A stretch of DNA of 64,000 nucleotides, taken from the NCBI RefSeq assembly GCF_030581005.1, contig NZ_JAUQSX010000001.1, positions 186,001 through 250,000 on the forward strand, given 5' to 3'. The stretch comes from Hymenobacter mellowenesis. GTDB taxonomy: Bacteria > Bacteroidota > Bacteroidia > Cytophagales > Hymenobacteraceae. Shown here piece by piece: positions 42,997-51,371 of this stretch. The notes beneath the pieces are model-generated. The model saw nothing but the letters and a program-made list of their open reading frames with translations. It had not been told where the DNA came from and ran no database searches. The translations under genes and the position numbers were made by a program. Position 1 is the first letter of the stretch. Each line of letters opens with the position of its first letter.

Positions 42997-43131
42997 GAAT
43001 TGATTTTTGAATGGCCAGAACCGGGGCGAAGATAGTAAGCTCCACCTAACTCCCCGGCGGCCGGCGGCGTAAAACCAGCCGTGGCCCGGCGCCGCGGGCC
43101 GTTTCCTTTCCACTTTTCATTCATCACCGCC

Positions 43132-43320
43132 ATGTCACAGGGAGATAAGTCGAAGTACACCGACAAGCAGAAACGCCAGGCAGAGCACATCGAGGAAAGC
43201 TACGAGAAGAAGGGCGTGCCCGAGGAAGAAGCCGAAGCCCGCGCCTGGGCCACAGTGAACAAACAGGACGGCGGCGGGAAACTTCCCGGCGGCTCGGGCC
43301 GTAAAAAGAACAGCAAGTAG
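43132..43320 (+). CDS. Small hydrophilic protein of the plasmid-stabilisation-annotated type
   Basis: 62 residues: SKYTDKQKRQAEHIEESYEK, KGVPEEEAEARAWATVNKQD, GGGKLPGGSGRKKNSK. This highly charged helical family is widespread and is often labelled plasmid stabilisation protein on weak grounds. It has no toxin partner here. ATG 43132 starts the conserved motif. A terminator follows. Confidence 0.75.
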   Translation: MSQGDKSKYTDKQKRQAEHIEESYEKKGVPEEEAEARAWATVNKQDGGGKLPGGSGRKKNSK

Positions 43321-43370
43321 CTATTGAGTGCGCCTATGCGCAGCCCCGTGGTTCGTAATGCCACTTGAAG

Positions 43371-43402
43371 AGCCCCACCGGTTAAGTCCGGCGGGGCTTT
43401 TT
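43371..43402. terminator. Terminator after the small hydrophilic gene
   Basis: 11-base stem AGCCCCACCGG with CCGGCGGGGCT (one mismatch) followed by a T-run on the plus strand. Confidence 0.8.
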
Positions 43403-43457
43403 TGTGGCTGAACGGCAGCTACGCCTTTCATCGGCCGGCGGCCCGTAATTTTCGGGC

Positions 43458-45527
43458 ATGAACAAGCTCTTTCTTGGCGCGCTGGCCCTGCTCCCACTCG
43501 CGGCAGCCGCCCAAACCCCTCCCCCACCGTCCGGCGTGCTCACGCCCGAAAAGCTCTGGCAGCTGGGCCGCCTGGGCGAAATGCAGGTGTCGCCCGACGG
43601 CAAAACCGTTGCCTATACCGTCACCAAATACAGCCTGGCCGACAACAAAGGCAACGCCGACATCTGGACGGTGCCCGTGGCCGGCGGCCCGGCCCGGAAA
43701 CTCACCGACACACCCGGCTCGGAAAATACCCTGAACTGGCGGCCCGATGGCAAGCTCACCTTCATTTCGGGCGAAGGCGGTAACGACCAGCTGTATGTGA
43801 TGAGTGCCGACGGCAGCGGCAAAACCAGGCTCAGCGACTTCCCCGACCAGGGCCTGAGTAACCTGAAATACGCGCCCAAGGCCAATTTTATCCTCTATAC
43901 TCAGGACGTGAAATCGAGCCCGGGCACGCTGGATATGTTCCCGGACCTGCCCAAGGCCGACGCCAAAATCATCGACGACCTGAACTACCGCCACTGGAAC
44001 GTGTGGGACGACCACCTGGCCAGCCACGTTTTCTTCCAGCCCCTCGGGGCCGACGGCCGGCCCACCGGCTACGGCAAGGACGTGATGGCCGGCGAGAAGT
44101 TCGACTCGCCCCTGATGCCCGACGGCGGCTCGGAGCAGCTGGCTTTCTCGCCCGATGGCTACCGCCTGGCCTACACCAGCCGCAAGCTCACGGGCAAGGC
44201 CGAGGCCGAAAGCACCAACTCCGACATCTACCTCTACGACATCCACAACCAGCAAACCGTGAACCTGAGCGAGGGCCTGGGCGGCTACGACACCGAGCCC
44301 ACCTTCTCGCCCGACGGCCGGATGGTGGCCTGGCTGAGCATGGCCACGCCGGGCTTCGAGAGTGACCGCAACGGCATCATGGTGTATGATTTCGCCAGCA
44401 AAAAGCGCGAGGACATCACCAAGGGCTCGGAGCTGAGCGCGGCCAACGTGCGCTGGAGCGCCGACGGCAAAACCATCTACTTCCTGAGCGTGGTGGAAGG
44501 CACCGAGCAGTTATTTGCAGTACCCAGCAAGGGCGGCAAAATCCGTCAACTGACGGTTGGCGCGCAGAACTACAACTCGTTTGAATTAGTCGGGAAAGAC
44601 CAAGCCGTGGCCAACCGCACCACGCTCAGCACCTTCGCCGATATCGTGCGGCTCGACCTGAAAACCGGCCGGGAAACCCCGCTTACCACCATCAACCAGC
44701 AGGAGCTGGCCGGCATTAAGATGGGCCGGGTGGAAGACCGCCGCGTGACCACCACCGACGGCAAGCAGATGCAGGTGTACGTCATTTACCCGCCCGATTT
44801 CGACGCCAGCAAGAAGTACCCCACGCTGCTCTATTGCCAGGGCGGCCCGCAAAGCCCCATCACCCAAAGCCAGAGCTACCGCTGGAACTTCCAGCTGATG
44901 GCGGCCAACGGCTACATCGTGGTGGCGCCCAACCGGCGCGGCCTGCCCGGCTTCGGCCGCCAGTGGAACGACGCCATTTCGGGCGATTGGGGCGGCCAGC
45001 CTATTCAGGACTACCTCGCGGCCATCGACGACGTGAGCAAGGAGCCCTACGTGGACAAGGACCGGCGCGGCTGCGTAGGCGCCTCCTACGGCGGCTACTC
45101 GGTGTACTACCTGGCCGGCAAACACGAAGGCCGCTTTAAAACTTTCATTGCCCACTGCGGCCTCTACAACCTCACCAGCTGGTACCCCAGCACTGAGGAA
45201 ATGTTTTTCGCCAAACACGACATGGGCGGCGCGCCCTGGGACGCCAACCCCACGAAATCCTACACCGAGTTCAACCCGCAAATGTTTGCCAAAAACTGGG
45301 ACACGCCCATGCTCGTCATCCACGGCGGCAAGGACTTCCGGGTGCCCGAGGGGCAGGGCATGGAGGCCTTTGGCACGGCGCAGCTGCGCGGCATTCCCAG
45401 CCGCTTCCTCTACTTCCCCAACGAGGGCCACTGGATACTCAAGCCGCAAAACGCCATTCTGTGGCAGCGCGTGTTTTTCGATTGGCTGGGTCGCACGCTC
45501 AAGCCCGGCGGGCCGGCGGCGAAGTAG
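43458..45527 (+). CDS. Secreted S9-family serine peptidase (prolyl oligopeptidase/DPP type)
   Basis: 689 residues with signal peptide MNKLFLGALALLPLAAAAQ. Residues about 30-400 form a WD40-like propeller with repeats such as SPDGKTVAYTVTKY, ADIWTVPVAGG, LAFSPDGYRLAYTS and PTFSPDGRMVAWLS. The C-terminal alpha/beta hydrolase has nucleophile Ser in GASYGGYS (about residue 543), Asp in HGGKDFRVP and His in FPNEGHWI. It cleaves short peptides and is probably periplasmic or secreted. Strong terminator follows. Confidence 0.92.
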   Translation: MNKLFLGALALLPLAAAAQTPPPPSGVLTPEKLWQLGRLGEMQVSPDGKTVAYTVTKYSLADNKGNADIWTVPVAGGPARKLTDTPGSENTLNWRPDGKLTFISGEGGNDQLYVMSADGSGKTRLSDFPDQGLSNLKYAPKANFILYTQDVKSSPGTLDMFPDLPKADAKIIDDLNYRHWNVWDDHLASHVFFQPLGADGRPTGYGKDVMAGEKFDSPLMPDGGSEQLAFSPDGYRLAYTSRKLTGKAEAESTNSDIYLYDIHNQQTVNLSEGLGGYDTEPTFSPDGRMVAWLSMATPGFESDRNGIMVYDFASKKREDITKGSELSAANVRWSADGKTIYFLSVVEGTEQLFAVPSKGGKIRQLTVGAQNYNSFELVGKDQAVANRTTLSTFADIVRLDLKTGRETPLTTINQQELAGIKMGRVEDRRVTTTDGKQMQVYVIYPPDFDASKKYPTLLYCQGGPQSPITQSQSYRWNFQLMAANGYIVVAPNRRGLPGFGRQWNDAISGDWGGQPIQDYLAAIDDVSKEPYVDKDRRGCVGASYGGYSVYYLAGKHEGRFKTFIAHCGLYNLTSWYPSTEEMFFAKHDMGGAPWDANPTKSYTEFNPQMFAKNWDTPMLVIHGGKDFRVPEGQGMEAFGTAQLRGIPSRFLYFPNEGHWILKPQNAILWQRVFFDWLGRTLKPGGPAAK

Positions 45528-45545
45528 CGCCCGGTAGCAGGATTG

Positions 45546-45587
45546 CAACAGCCCGTTTGGCCACGCCAAACGGGCTGTTGGCTTTTT
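45546..45587 (+). terminator. Terminator after the S9 peptidase
   Basis: 15-base perfect stem CAACAGCCCGTTTGG with CCAAACGGGCTGTTG, 5-base loop, then a run of T. Confidence 0.92.
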
Positions 45588-45890
45588 GAGATGCGCGGTT
45601 TTCCGCGGGCCGGACAGCTTGCCCGGATTAATCTGATTTCGGACGGGATTAACCATCAGGCCGATGACGGTGCGACCGTGCGCAAAGCCGGCTATGGCAG
45701 GCGTGGGCCAGCTAAAAACAGCTACCTTAGATGACGGCTATTTTTCTGAAAAACAATTATTTAGGATTCATCTCATAGCTGCCTGTGGTATACCGGGGTT
45801 TTCAGGATATGGACGCCTTTTTGCTCTGCCGCCAAACCAGTCCACCGCATTATCAATAAAAGCAACTTGCCTTCTGGGCCAGTCCACCCC
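45588..45890. other. Intergenic region before the hybrid kinase, no gene recognised
   Basis: 303 bases, AT-richer in the second half. No palindrome of the dispersed families and no convincing coding frame. It presumably holds the kinase promoter, but no exact TAnnTTTG box was found. Confidence 0.5.
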
Positions 45891-48800
45891 ATGAAGGAAA
45901 GCGAAAAGCGTTACCGCCAGCTGATTGAAGCCAGCCAGGATTTACTGGTCACCGTGGATTTGCGGGGACACATCATCGACACCAACGAGGCGGCCGTGAA
46001 GCTGACCGGCGCCAGCCGCGAGGCCCTGATGGGCTCCGATTTCTTTGGCTACTTCACCGAGCCGGCGGCGGTGCGGGCGGTGTACCGCGCGGTGCTCGAC
46101 CACCAGGAGATGACCAACGTGCCCTGCACGCTGCGCCACGCCACCGGCACCCTGGCCGAAGTGCTGCTGGACGGGACCGTGAACAAGGACGAGCTGGGCC
46201 AGGTGCTGGGCGCCGTGCTGGTGGCCCGCGAAGTGGCCGAAAAAAACTGGGCCGACGAGCTCAGCCTGGCCAACAAGGAGCTGGCTTTTCAGCACAACGA
46301 GAAGGAGAAACGGGCCGACGAGTTGAGCATTGCCAACGAAGAGCTGGCCTTCCAGAACGATGAGAAGGAGAAGCGCGCCGCCGAGCTGGTGATTGCCAAC
46401 AAGGAGCTGGCCTTCCAGAACGACGAGAAAGAGAAGCGGGCCGCCGAGCTCAGCATTGCCAACACGGAGCTAGCCTTTCAGAATGATGAGAAGGAGAAGC
46501 GCGCCCAGGAACTGGGCGTGGCCAACACCGAGCTGGCGTTCCAGAACGACGAGAAGGAGAAGCGCGCCCAGGAGCTGAGCGTGGCCAACGAGGAGCTGGC
46601 GTTTCAGAACAATGAGAAGGAAAAGCGGGCCCAGGAATTGAGCGTGGCCAATACCGAACTCGCGTTTCAGAATGATGAGAAGGAAAAGCGGGCGCAGGAA
46701 TTGAGTGTGGCGAACACCGAATTGGCGTTCCAGAACGACGAGAAGGAAAAGCGGGCGCAGGAATTGAGTGTGGCGAACACCGAACTCGCATTTCAGAATG
46801 ATGAGAAGGAGAAACGGGCACAGGAACTGAGCATTGCCAACACCGAATTGGCCTTCCAGAACGACGAGAAGGAGAAGCGCGCGGCTGAATTGGGCATTGC
46901 CAACATCGAGCTGGCGTTCCAAAACGACGAGAAGGAGAAGCGGGCGGCCGAGCTGGTGATTGCCAATAAGGAATTGGCGTTTCAGAACGACGAGAAGGTG
47001 AAGCGCGCGGCCGAGCTGCGCATTGCCAACTACGCCCGCAGCCTAATTGAGGCCAGCCGCGACCCGCTGGTAACCATCAGCCCCGAGGGCAAGATTACGG
47101 ACATGAACTCGGCCACGGTGTACATCACCGGCATTGAGCGCGAGCAGCTGATTGGCTCCGATTTCTTCGCCTATTTCACCGAGCCGCAGATGGCCCGCGA
47201 AGTGTACCAGGAGGTGTTTGCCAAGGGCACCGTGGCCGATTCGCCCCTCACGCTGCGCCACAAAAACGGCAAGCTGACCGACGTGCTGTTCAACGGCTCG
47301 GTGTACAAGAACGACGAGGGGCACGTGCTGGGCGTGGTCATCGTGGCGCGCGATGTGACCGACCAGAAGCGCATCGCCACCGAGCTGACCGAGGCCAAAA
47401 TAGCCGCCGAGCGCGCCACCGTGCTGGCCGAGGAAGCCCAGGCCAAGGCCGAAAGCGCCACCCAAACGGCCGTGGACGCCGTGAAGGCCAAGCAGCAGTT
47501 TCTCAGCAACATGAGCCACGAAATCCGCACGCCCATGAACGCCATCATCGGCTTCACGAAGGTGGTGCTGAAAACGGAGCTCACCGACAAGCAGCAGGAA
47601 TACCTGACGGCCATCAAGCTGAGCGGTGACACGCTGATTGTGCTCATCAACGACATTCTGGACCTGGCCAAGGTGGACGCCGGCCGCATGACGTTCGAGC
47701 AGATTCCGTTCAAGCTCTCGGCCTCGGTGGCGGCCATGGTGCACTTGTTCGAAACCAAGATTCAGGAAAAAAACCTGGAATTGGTGATGGAATACGACGA
47801 GAAAATTCCGGAAGTGGTGGTGGGCGACCCCGTGCGCCTGCACCAGATTATTCTGAACCTGGTGAGCAACGCGGTGAAATTCACCAGCGAAGGCAGCATC
47901 ACGGTGGGCGTGCGCATGCTGGTGCAGGACGCGGAGAAGGTCATCCTGGAGTTTGCCGTGACCGATACCGGCATCGGCATCGAGCAGGCCAAGCTGGGCA
48001 CGGTGTTCGACACGTTTCAGCAGGCCACCAGCGACACCAGCCGCCTGTACGGCGGCACGGGCCTGGGCCTGGCCATCGTGAAAAACCTGGTGGAGCCGCA
48101 GGGCGGCACCATCAGCGTGAAAAGCAAGGTGGGCCAGGGCTCCACGTTCAGCTTCATTTTGAGCTTCAACAAAACCCTGGAAAAGGCCGACGCGGAATCG
48201 AACATGACCGTGGAGCTGGAAGCCGGCTTCAAGGACGTCCGCATCCTGGTGGTGGAAGACATTGCCCTCAACCAGCTGCTGATGAAGACCTTGCTGGAGG
48301 ATTTTGGCTTTGCGATGGAAGTGGCCGGCAACGGGCAGATTGCCATCGAGAAAATGGCCACCACCCACTTCGACATCGTGCTGATGGACCTGCAGATGCC
48401 CGTCATGAACGGCTTCGAGGCCACCCACCACATCCGCACGGTGCTGCAGTCCACGGTGCCCATCATCGCCCTCACGGCCGACGTGACCACCGTGGACGTG
48501 GAGAAATGCAAGGCCGTGGGCATGAACGACTACATCTCCAAACCCATCGACGACAAGCTGCTCTACGGCAAAATCATCAAGTACCTGAAAAGCTCGGGCT
48601 ACGAGAAAGAAGCGGTGGTGGAAGCCATCGAGGCCGTGGTGGCCGCCCCGCGCACCTGCGTCAACTTCGAGTACCTGCGCCGCGTCACGAAGACCGACGC
48701 GCGCATGGCCGAGATGATATACCTGTATTTGCAGGAGATTCCGCCGCTGGTGCAAACCATGAAAAAGGCCATTGAAGAAAACGAGTGGCGGGCCCTGAAA

Positions 48801-49061
48801 TCGGCCACGCACTCCATCATTCCCACTTTTGCCACCATGGGCATCAACCCCAAATTCGAGGACAACGCCAAGGCATTGCAGGCCCTGGCCGGCCTGCTAC
48901 TGGCCGATGCCGACGGCACCGGGGCCACCGCCGCAAATCTGGCCGAGGTCCACCGCCTGTTTCTGAAGATTGAAACCGTGTGCGAACAGGCTGCCGCCGA
49001 ACTGGAAGAGAAGCTCCAGCGACTGTCGCAGACGCTGCACGGCGTGCGGGCGCAGGCATAG
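45891..49061 (+). CDS. Hybrid histidine kinase: PAS, 12 coiled-coil repeats, PAS, HisKA, HATPase, REC, Hpt
   Basis: 1056 residues, soluble, no membrane helix. PAS 1 at about 1-118 (YRQLIEASQDLLVTVDLRGH); twelve 21-residue repeats at 121-372; PAS 2 at about 373-495 (RSLIEASRDPLVTISPEGKI); HisKA with phospho-acceptor His543 in MSHEIRTPMNAI; HATPase (LHQIILNLVSNAVKF, GGTGLGLAIVKNLV); receiver with Asp833 in VLMDLQMPVMNG; Hpt-like domain with His974 in SATHSIIPTFATMG. So a full phosphorelay in one cytoplasmic protein. Target regulator unknown. A TTG start 8 codons earlier is possible, but ATG 45891 begins the PAS helix. Confidence 0.92.
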   Translation: MKESEKRYRQLIEASQDLLVTVDLRGHIIDTNEAAVKLTGASREALMGSDFFGYFTEPAAVRAVYRAVLDHQEMTNVPCTLRHATGTLAEVLLDGTVNKDELGQVLGAVLVAREVAEKNWADELSLANKELAFQHNEKEKRADELSIANEELAFQNDEKEKRAAELVIANKELAFQNDEKEKRAAELSIANTELAFQNDEKEKRAQELGVANTELAFQNDEKEKRAQELSVANEELAFQNNEKEKRAQELSVANTELAFQNDEKEKRAQELSVANTELAFQNDEKEKRAQELSVANTELAFQNDEKEKRAQELSIANTELAFQNDEKEKRAAELGIANIELAFQNDEKEKRAAELVIANKELAFQNDEKVKRAAELRIANYARSLIEASRDPLVTISPEGKITDMNSATVYITGIEREQLIGSDFFAYFTEPQMAREVYQEVFAKGTVADSPLTLRHKNGKLTDVLFNGSVYKNDEGHVLGVVIVARDVTDQKRIATELTEAKIAAERATVLAEEAQAKAESATQTAVDAVKAKQQFLSNMSHEIRTPMNAIIGFTKVVLKTELTDKQQEYLTAIKLSGDTLIVLINDILDLAKVDAGRMTFEQIPFKLSASVAAMVHLFETKIQEKNLELVMEYDEKIPEVVVGDPVRLHQIILNLVSNAVKFTSEGSITVGVRMLVQDAEKVILEFAVTDTGIGIEQAKLGTVFDTFQQATSDTSRLYGGTGLGLAIVKNLVEPQGGTISVKSKVGQGSTFSFILSFNKTLEKADAESNMTVELEAGFKDVRILVVEDIALNQLLMKTLLEDFGFAMEVAGNGQIAIEKMATTHFDIVLMDLQMPVMNGFEATHHIRTVLQSTVPIIALTADVTTVDVEKCKAVGMNDYISKPIDDKLLYGKIIKYLKSSGYEKEAVVEAIEAVVAAPRTCVNFEYLRRVTKTDARMAEMIYLYLQEIPPLVQTMKKAIEENEWRALKSATHSIIPTFATMGINPKFEDNAKALQALAGLLLADADGTGATAANLAEVHRLFLKIETVCEQAAAELEEKLQRLSQTLHGVRAQA
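46251..47006 (+). repeat. Twelve tandem 63-bp units coding a 21-residue coiled-coil repeat
   Basis: Twelve units of exactly 63 bp. The consensus is AELSVANTELAFQNDEKEKR preceded by Ala; one unit is three heptads. Variation is mostly at the fourth to ninth positions (SVANT, VIANK, GIANI) and silent third bases. Units 7-9 encode the same peptide with different codons. A thirteenth partial unit leads into PAS 2. Confidence 0.95.
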
Positions 49062-49105
49062 GCCCGGTTTTCTTGCTTCGAAGCTATTTAAGACAATCAA
49101 AAACG

Positions 49106-49203
49106 GTCATGCAGAGCGCAGCGAAGCATCTTTACCGCAGTAGTAAATCCGGTCGATTGGATTTACTGCTGCGGTAAAGATGCTTCGCTGCGCTCTGCAT
49201 GAC
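49106..49203. repeat. Intergenic palindrome, family A
   Basis: Left arm GTCATGCAGAGCGCAGCGAA, GCATCTTTACCGCAGTAGTA; right arm TACTGCTGCGGTAAAGATGC, TTCGCTGCGCTCTGCATGAC. Same sub-family as 29854-29943. It separates the two sensor kinase genes. Confidence 0.9.
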
Positions 49204-49298
49204 GTGCTGGCAACCTTCTAGAATACCTGCCACTCGAAAATGATTTTTTGATGAATTAATTGCTATTTGCCGGCTCAGCAGCCTTTAATTATCTGCCT

Positions 49299-51218
49299 AT
49301 GCGGTTTTGCCTATTTGTCGTGCTCATGCTGTGGGCGGCCGGCACCGCCTGGGCGGAGGCCCCGCACCTCCTCCGCGACACGCTGCTGCTGAAGGACCCC
49401 GAAGGCCCGCACCTCTCCGAAGCCTACCGCTACTACACCGAGCCCTTCGGCATCGCGCCCGGCCCGGAGCAGGCCGAAGCCCAGTGGCGCGCCGGCCGCT
49501 TCCGCCCCGGCCCCTGGCACAAAACCCTCAATCTGGGCCTGCTGCACCAGCGCGTGTGGCTGCGCCTGCCGGTGCGCAACACCGAGGCCCGGCGCCTGCG
49601 CTTCGTGTGGGGCATTTTCAACTTCGCCGACAGTGCCGCGCTGTACTGCCGCCGCCCGGGCGAAACGACATACACCCGCATCGGCGCGGCCAGCTCGTGG
49701 GTGTCGGCGGCCGACCGGCAGTTTCCGGCCCGCTCGCTCAGCTTTCCGTTCGAGCTGGACGCGGGCGAGGCGGCGGTGCTGCTGCTCCGGATTGACGTGC
49801 ACACCGGCGGCGTGTATTTGCCCACCTACATCGAAACCACTGAGCATTTTCTGGCCTGGGAAATGGGCTTTCCGTTTGAGCGGCACTGGGTGTGGCTGCT
49901 GGGCTTCTACCTGAGCAGCGCCTTGTTCAACCTCGTGCTATTTGCCTTTCTGCGCGACCGGATTCACCTCTGGTACGTGGCCTACGTGGTGGCCGTGACG
50001 CTGTTTTTGATGATGGAAGACGGGCTGGACGCCATGCTGCTGCCCACTTGGCTCTACCAGCTGCTGTGGTCGGTGGGGCAGTATAACTTCATGATTCTGG
50101 CCGGGGCGGCGGGCATTCGCATCATGCTGCTGTTTCTGCGGCTGCCTAAGCGGCGGCGGCTCTACCGGGCCGGCACCTGGCTGGCGGGCGGGGCCGTGGG
50201 GCTGGTGGCGGGGTATGCGGTGCTGTTTCCGTGGGCCGTGCGCCACAGCCTGCCGCTGGTGGAAGCCCTGAACTTCGGCCGTGAAATGCTCATGGTGCTG
50301 GTGTTCGGCTACGGCTGGGTGACGCTGATAACGGCGTTTCTGACCCGGCACCGGCGGCGGCTGGCGGCCTATTATGCGCTGACTTACCTGTTCTTTTTCG
50401 TGGGCTACGGCATTTTCTGGCTGAACCACTTAGGCTTGAGCAGCTTCAATCCCATCTACCCCAATACACTGGCGTGGGGCCTTTTTGCCGAGCTGCTGGT
50501 GCTGAGCGCCCTACTCACCGGCCGCTTCCGCCACACGCTGCGCCAGAACGCCCAGCTGCGCATCCGGCGCCTGCAGCAGCGCAACGACGAAGGCGCCCGC
50601 CTCATCGCCGCCCAGGATGCCGAGCGTGAACAGCTGGCCCGCGAGCTGCACGATGCCCTGGGCCCCAACCTGGCCGCCCTGCACATGGCCTGGCAAAGCA
50701 ACGCCGTGCGCGACGCCCTGGCCGCCGCCCCCAACGCCGCCACCATCGGCCTGCTCACCGAGGAAATTCTGGGCCAGCTCTACGGGCAGGTGCGCCAGCT
50801 CAGCCACGCGCTGCTGCCCACCGCGCCGGGCACCAACCGCCTCAGCACCTCCGTGGCGGCCCTCTGCGACGCCTTCAACCTCAACGGCACGCCGCATGTG
50901 GCCACCCAGTTCGACGGCGACCTCGACCACCTGCCCTCCGCCGTGCAGTCGGCCGCCTACCGCATCGTGGCCGAGCTGCTCAACAACGCCGTGCGCCACG
51001 CCCAGGCCCAGCACGTGCAGGTGCAGCTGCGCCGCCGCCTGGCCGCCCTCGAAATCTGCGTGCAGGACGACGGCCGCGGCTTCGGGCGCGGCGAGGACTC
51101 CCCCACCACCGGCATCGGCCTGCGCGGGGTGCGCACCCGCGCCGCCTACCTGAGCGGCAGCGTTCGCATCGAAACGCCGGAAGTGGGCACGCGGGTGGTG
51201 GTGAGCTTGCCGTGCTGA
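49299..51218 (+). CDS. 7TM-DISM type sensor histidine kinase (HisKA_3)
   Basis: 639 residues. Signal peptide (MRFCLFVVLMLWAAGTAWA), a periplasmic beta-sandwich 7TMR-DISM extracellular domain (about 20-190), then seven membrane helices (VWLLGFYLSSALFNLVLFAF, YVAYVVAVTLFLMMEDGL, and onward to about 420). The cytosolic HisKA_3 dimerisation helix carries the phospho-acceptor His in LARELHDALGPNLAA, and the HATPase has YRIVAELLNNAVRHA and GIGLRGVRTRA. The partner LuxR-type regulator usually adjoins; none is here. ATG 49299 starts the signal peptide. Confidence 0.88.
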   Translation: MRFCLFVVLMLWAAGTAWAEAPHLLRDTLLLKDPEGPHLSEAYRYYTEPFGIAPGPEQAEAQWRAGRFRPGPWHKTLNLGLLHQRVWLRLPVRNTEARRLRFVWGIFNFADSAALYCRRPGETTYTRIGAASSWVSAADRQFPARSLSFPFELDAGEAAVLLLRIDVHTGGVYLPTYIETTEHFLAWEMGFPFERHWVWLLGFYLSSALFNLVLFAFLRDRIHLWYVAYVVAVTLFLMMEDGLDAMLLPTWLYQLLWSVGQYNFMILAGAAGIRIMLLFLRLPKRRRLYRAGTWLAGGAVGLVAGYAVLFPWAVRHSLPLVEALNFGREMLMVLVFGYGWVTLITAFLTRHRRRLAAYYALTYLFFFVGYGIFWLNHLGLSSFNPIYPNTLAWGLFAELLVLSALLTGRFRHTLRQNAQLRIRRLQQRNDEGARLIAAQDAEREQLARELHDALGPNLAALHMAWQSNAVRDALAAAPNAATIGLLTEEILGQLYGQVRQLSHALLPTAPGTNRLSTSVAALCDAFNLNGTPHVATQFDGDLDHLPSAVQSAAYRIVAELLNNAVRHAQAQHVQVQLRRRLAALEICVQDDGRGFGRGEDSPTTGIGLRGVRTRAAYLSGSVRIETPEVGTRVVVSLPC

Positions 51219-51238
51219 GGGTTGAGTGTAATAAAAAG

Positions 51239-51342
51239 AACGTCATGTCGAGCGCAGCCGAGACATCTCGCGTGCCGAAGTAATCCAATCGGCAGGATTT
51301 ACTACCCCACGCGAGATGTCTCGGCAAGCTCGACATAACGTT
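51239..51342. repeat. Intergenic palindrome, family A variant
   Basis: Left arm AACGTCATGTCGAGCGCAGC, CGAGACATCTCGCGTG; right arm CACGCGAGATGTCTCGGCAA, GCTCGACATAACGTT. It differs from other members by the GTCGAGC and GAGACATCT spelling on both arms, so compensating changes keep the stem. Confidence 0.88.
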
Positions 51343-51371
51343 CTTTCTGGGTTGCGCCCGGCGAAAGTCCC

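Noticed and set aside
43132..43320. Plasmid origin inferred from the plasmid-stabilisation label of this small protein
   Set aside because: The label is a weak legacy name; the neighbours are ordinary chromosomal genes.
46251..47006. Repeat array in the kinase as a misassembly
   Set aside because: All twelve units are in frame and have their own silent differences, so they can be told apart. Copy number could still be miscounted with short reads.
47043..48812. 589-codon minus-strand frame opposite the hybrid kinase
   Set aside because: Shadow of the kinase, whose domains are all intact. The His-rich sequence is what the antisense of GC-rich genes produces.
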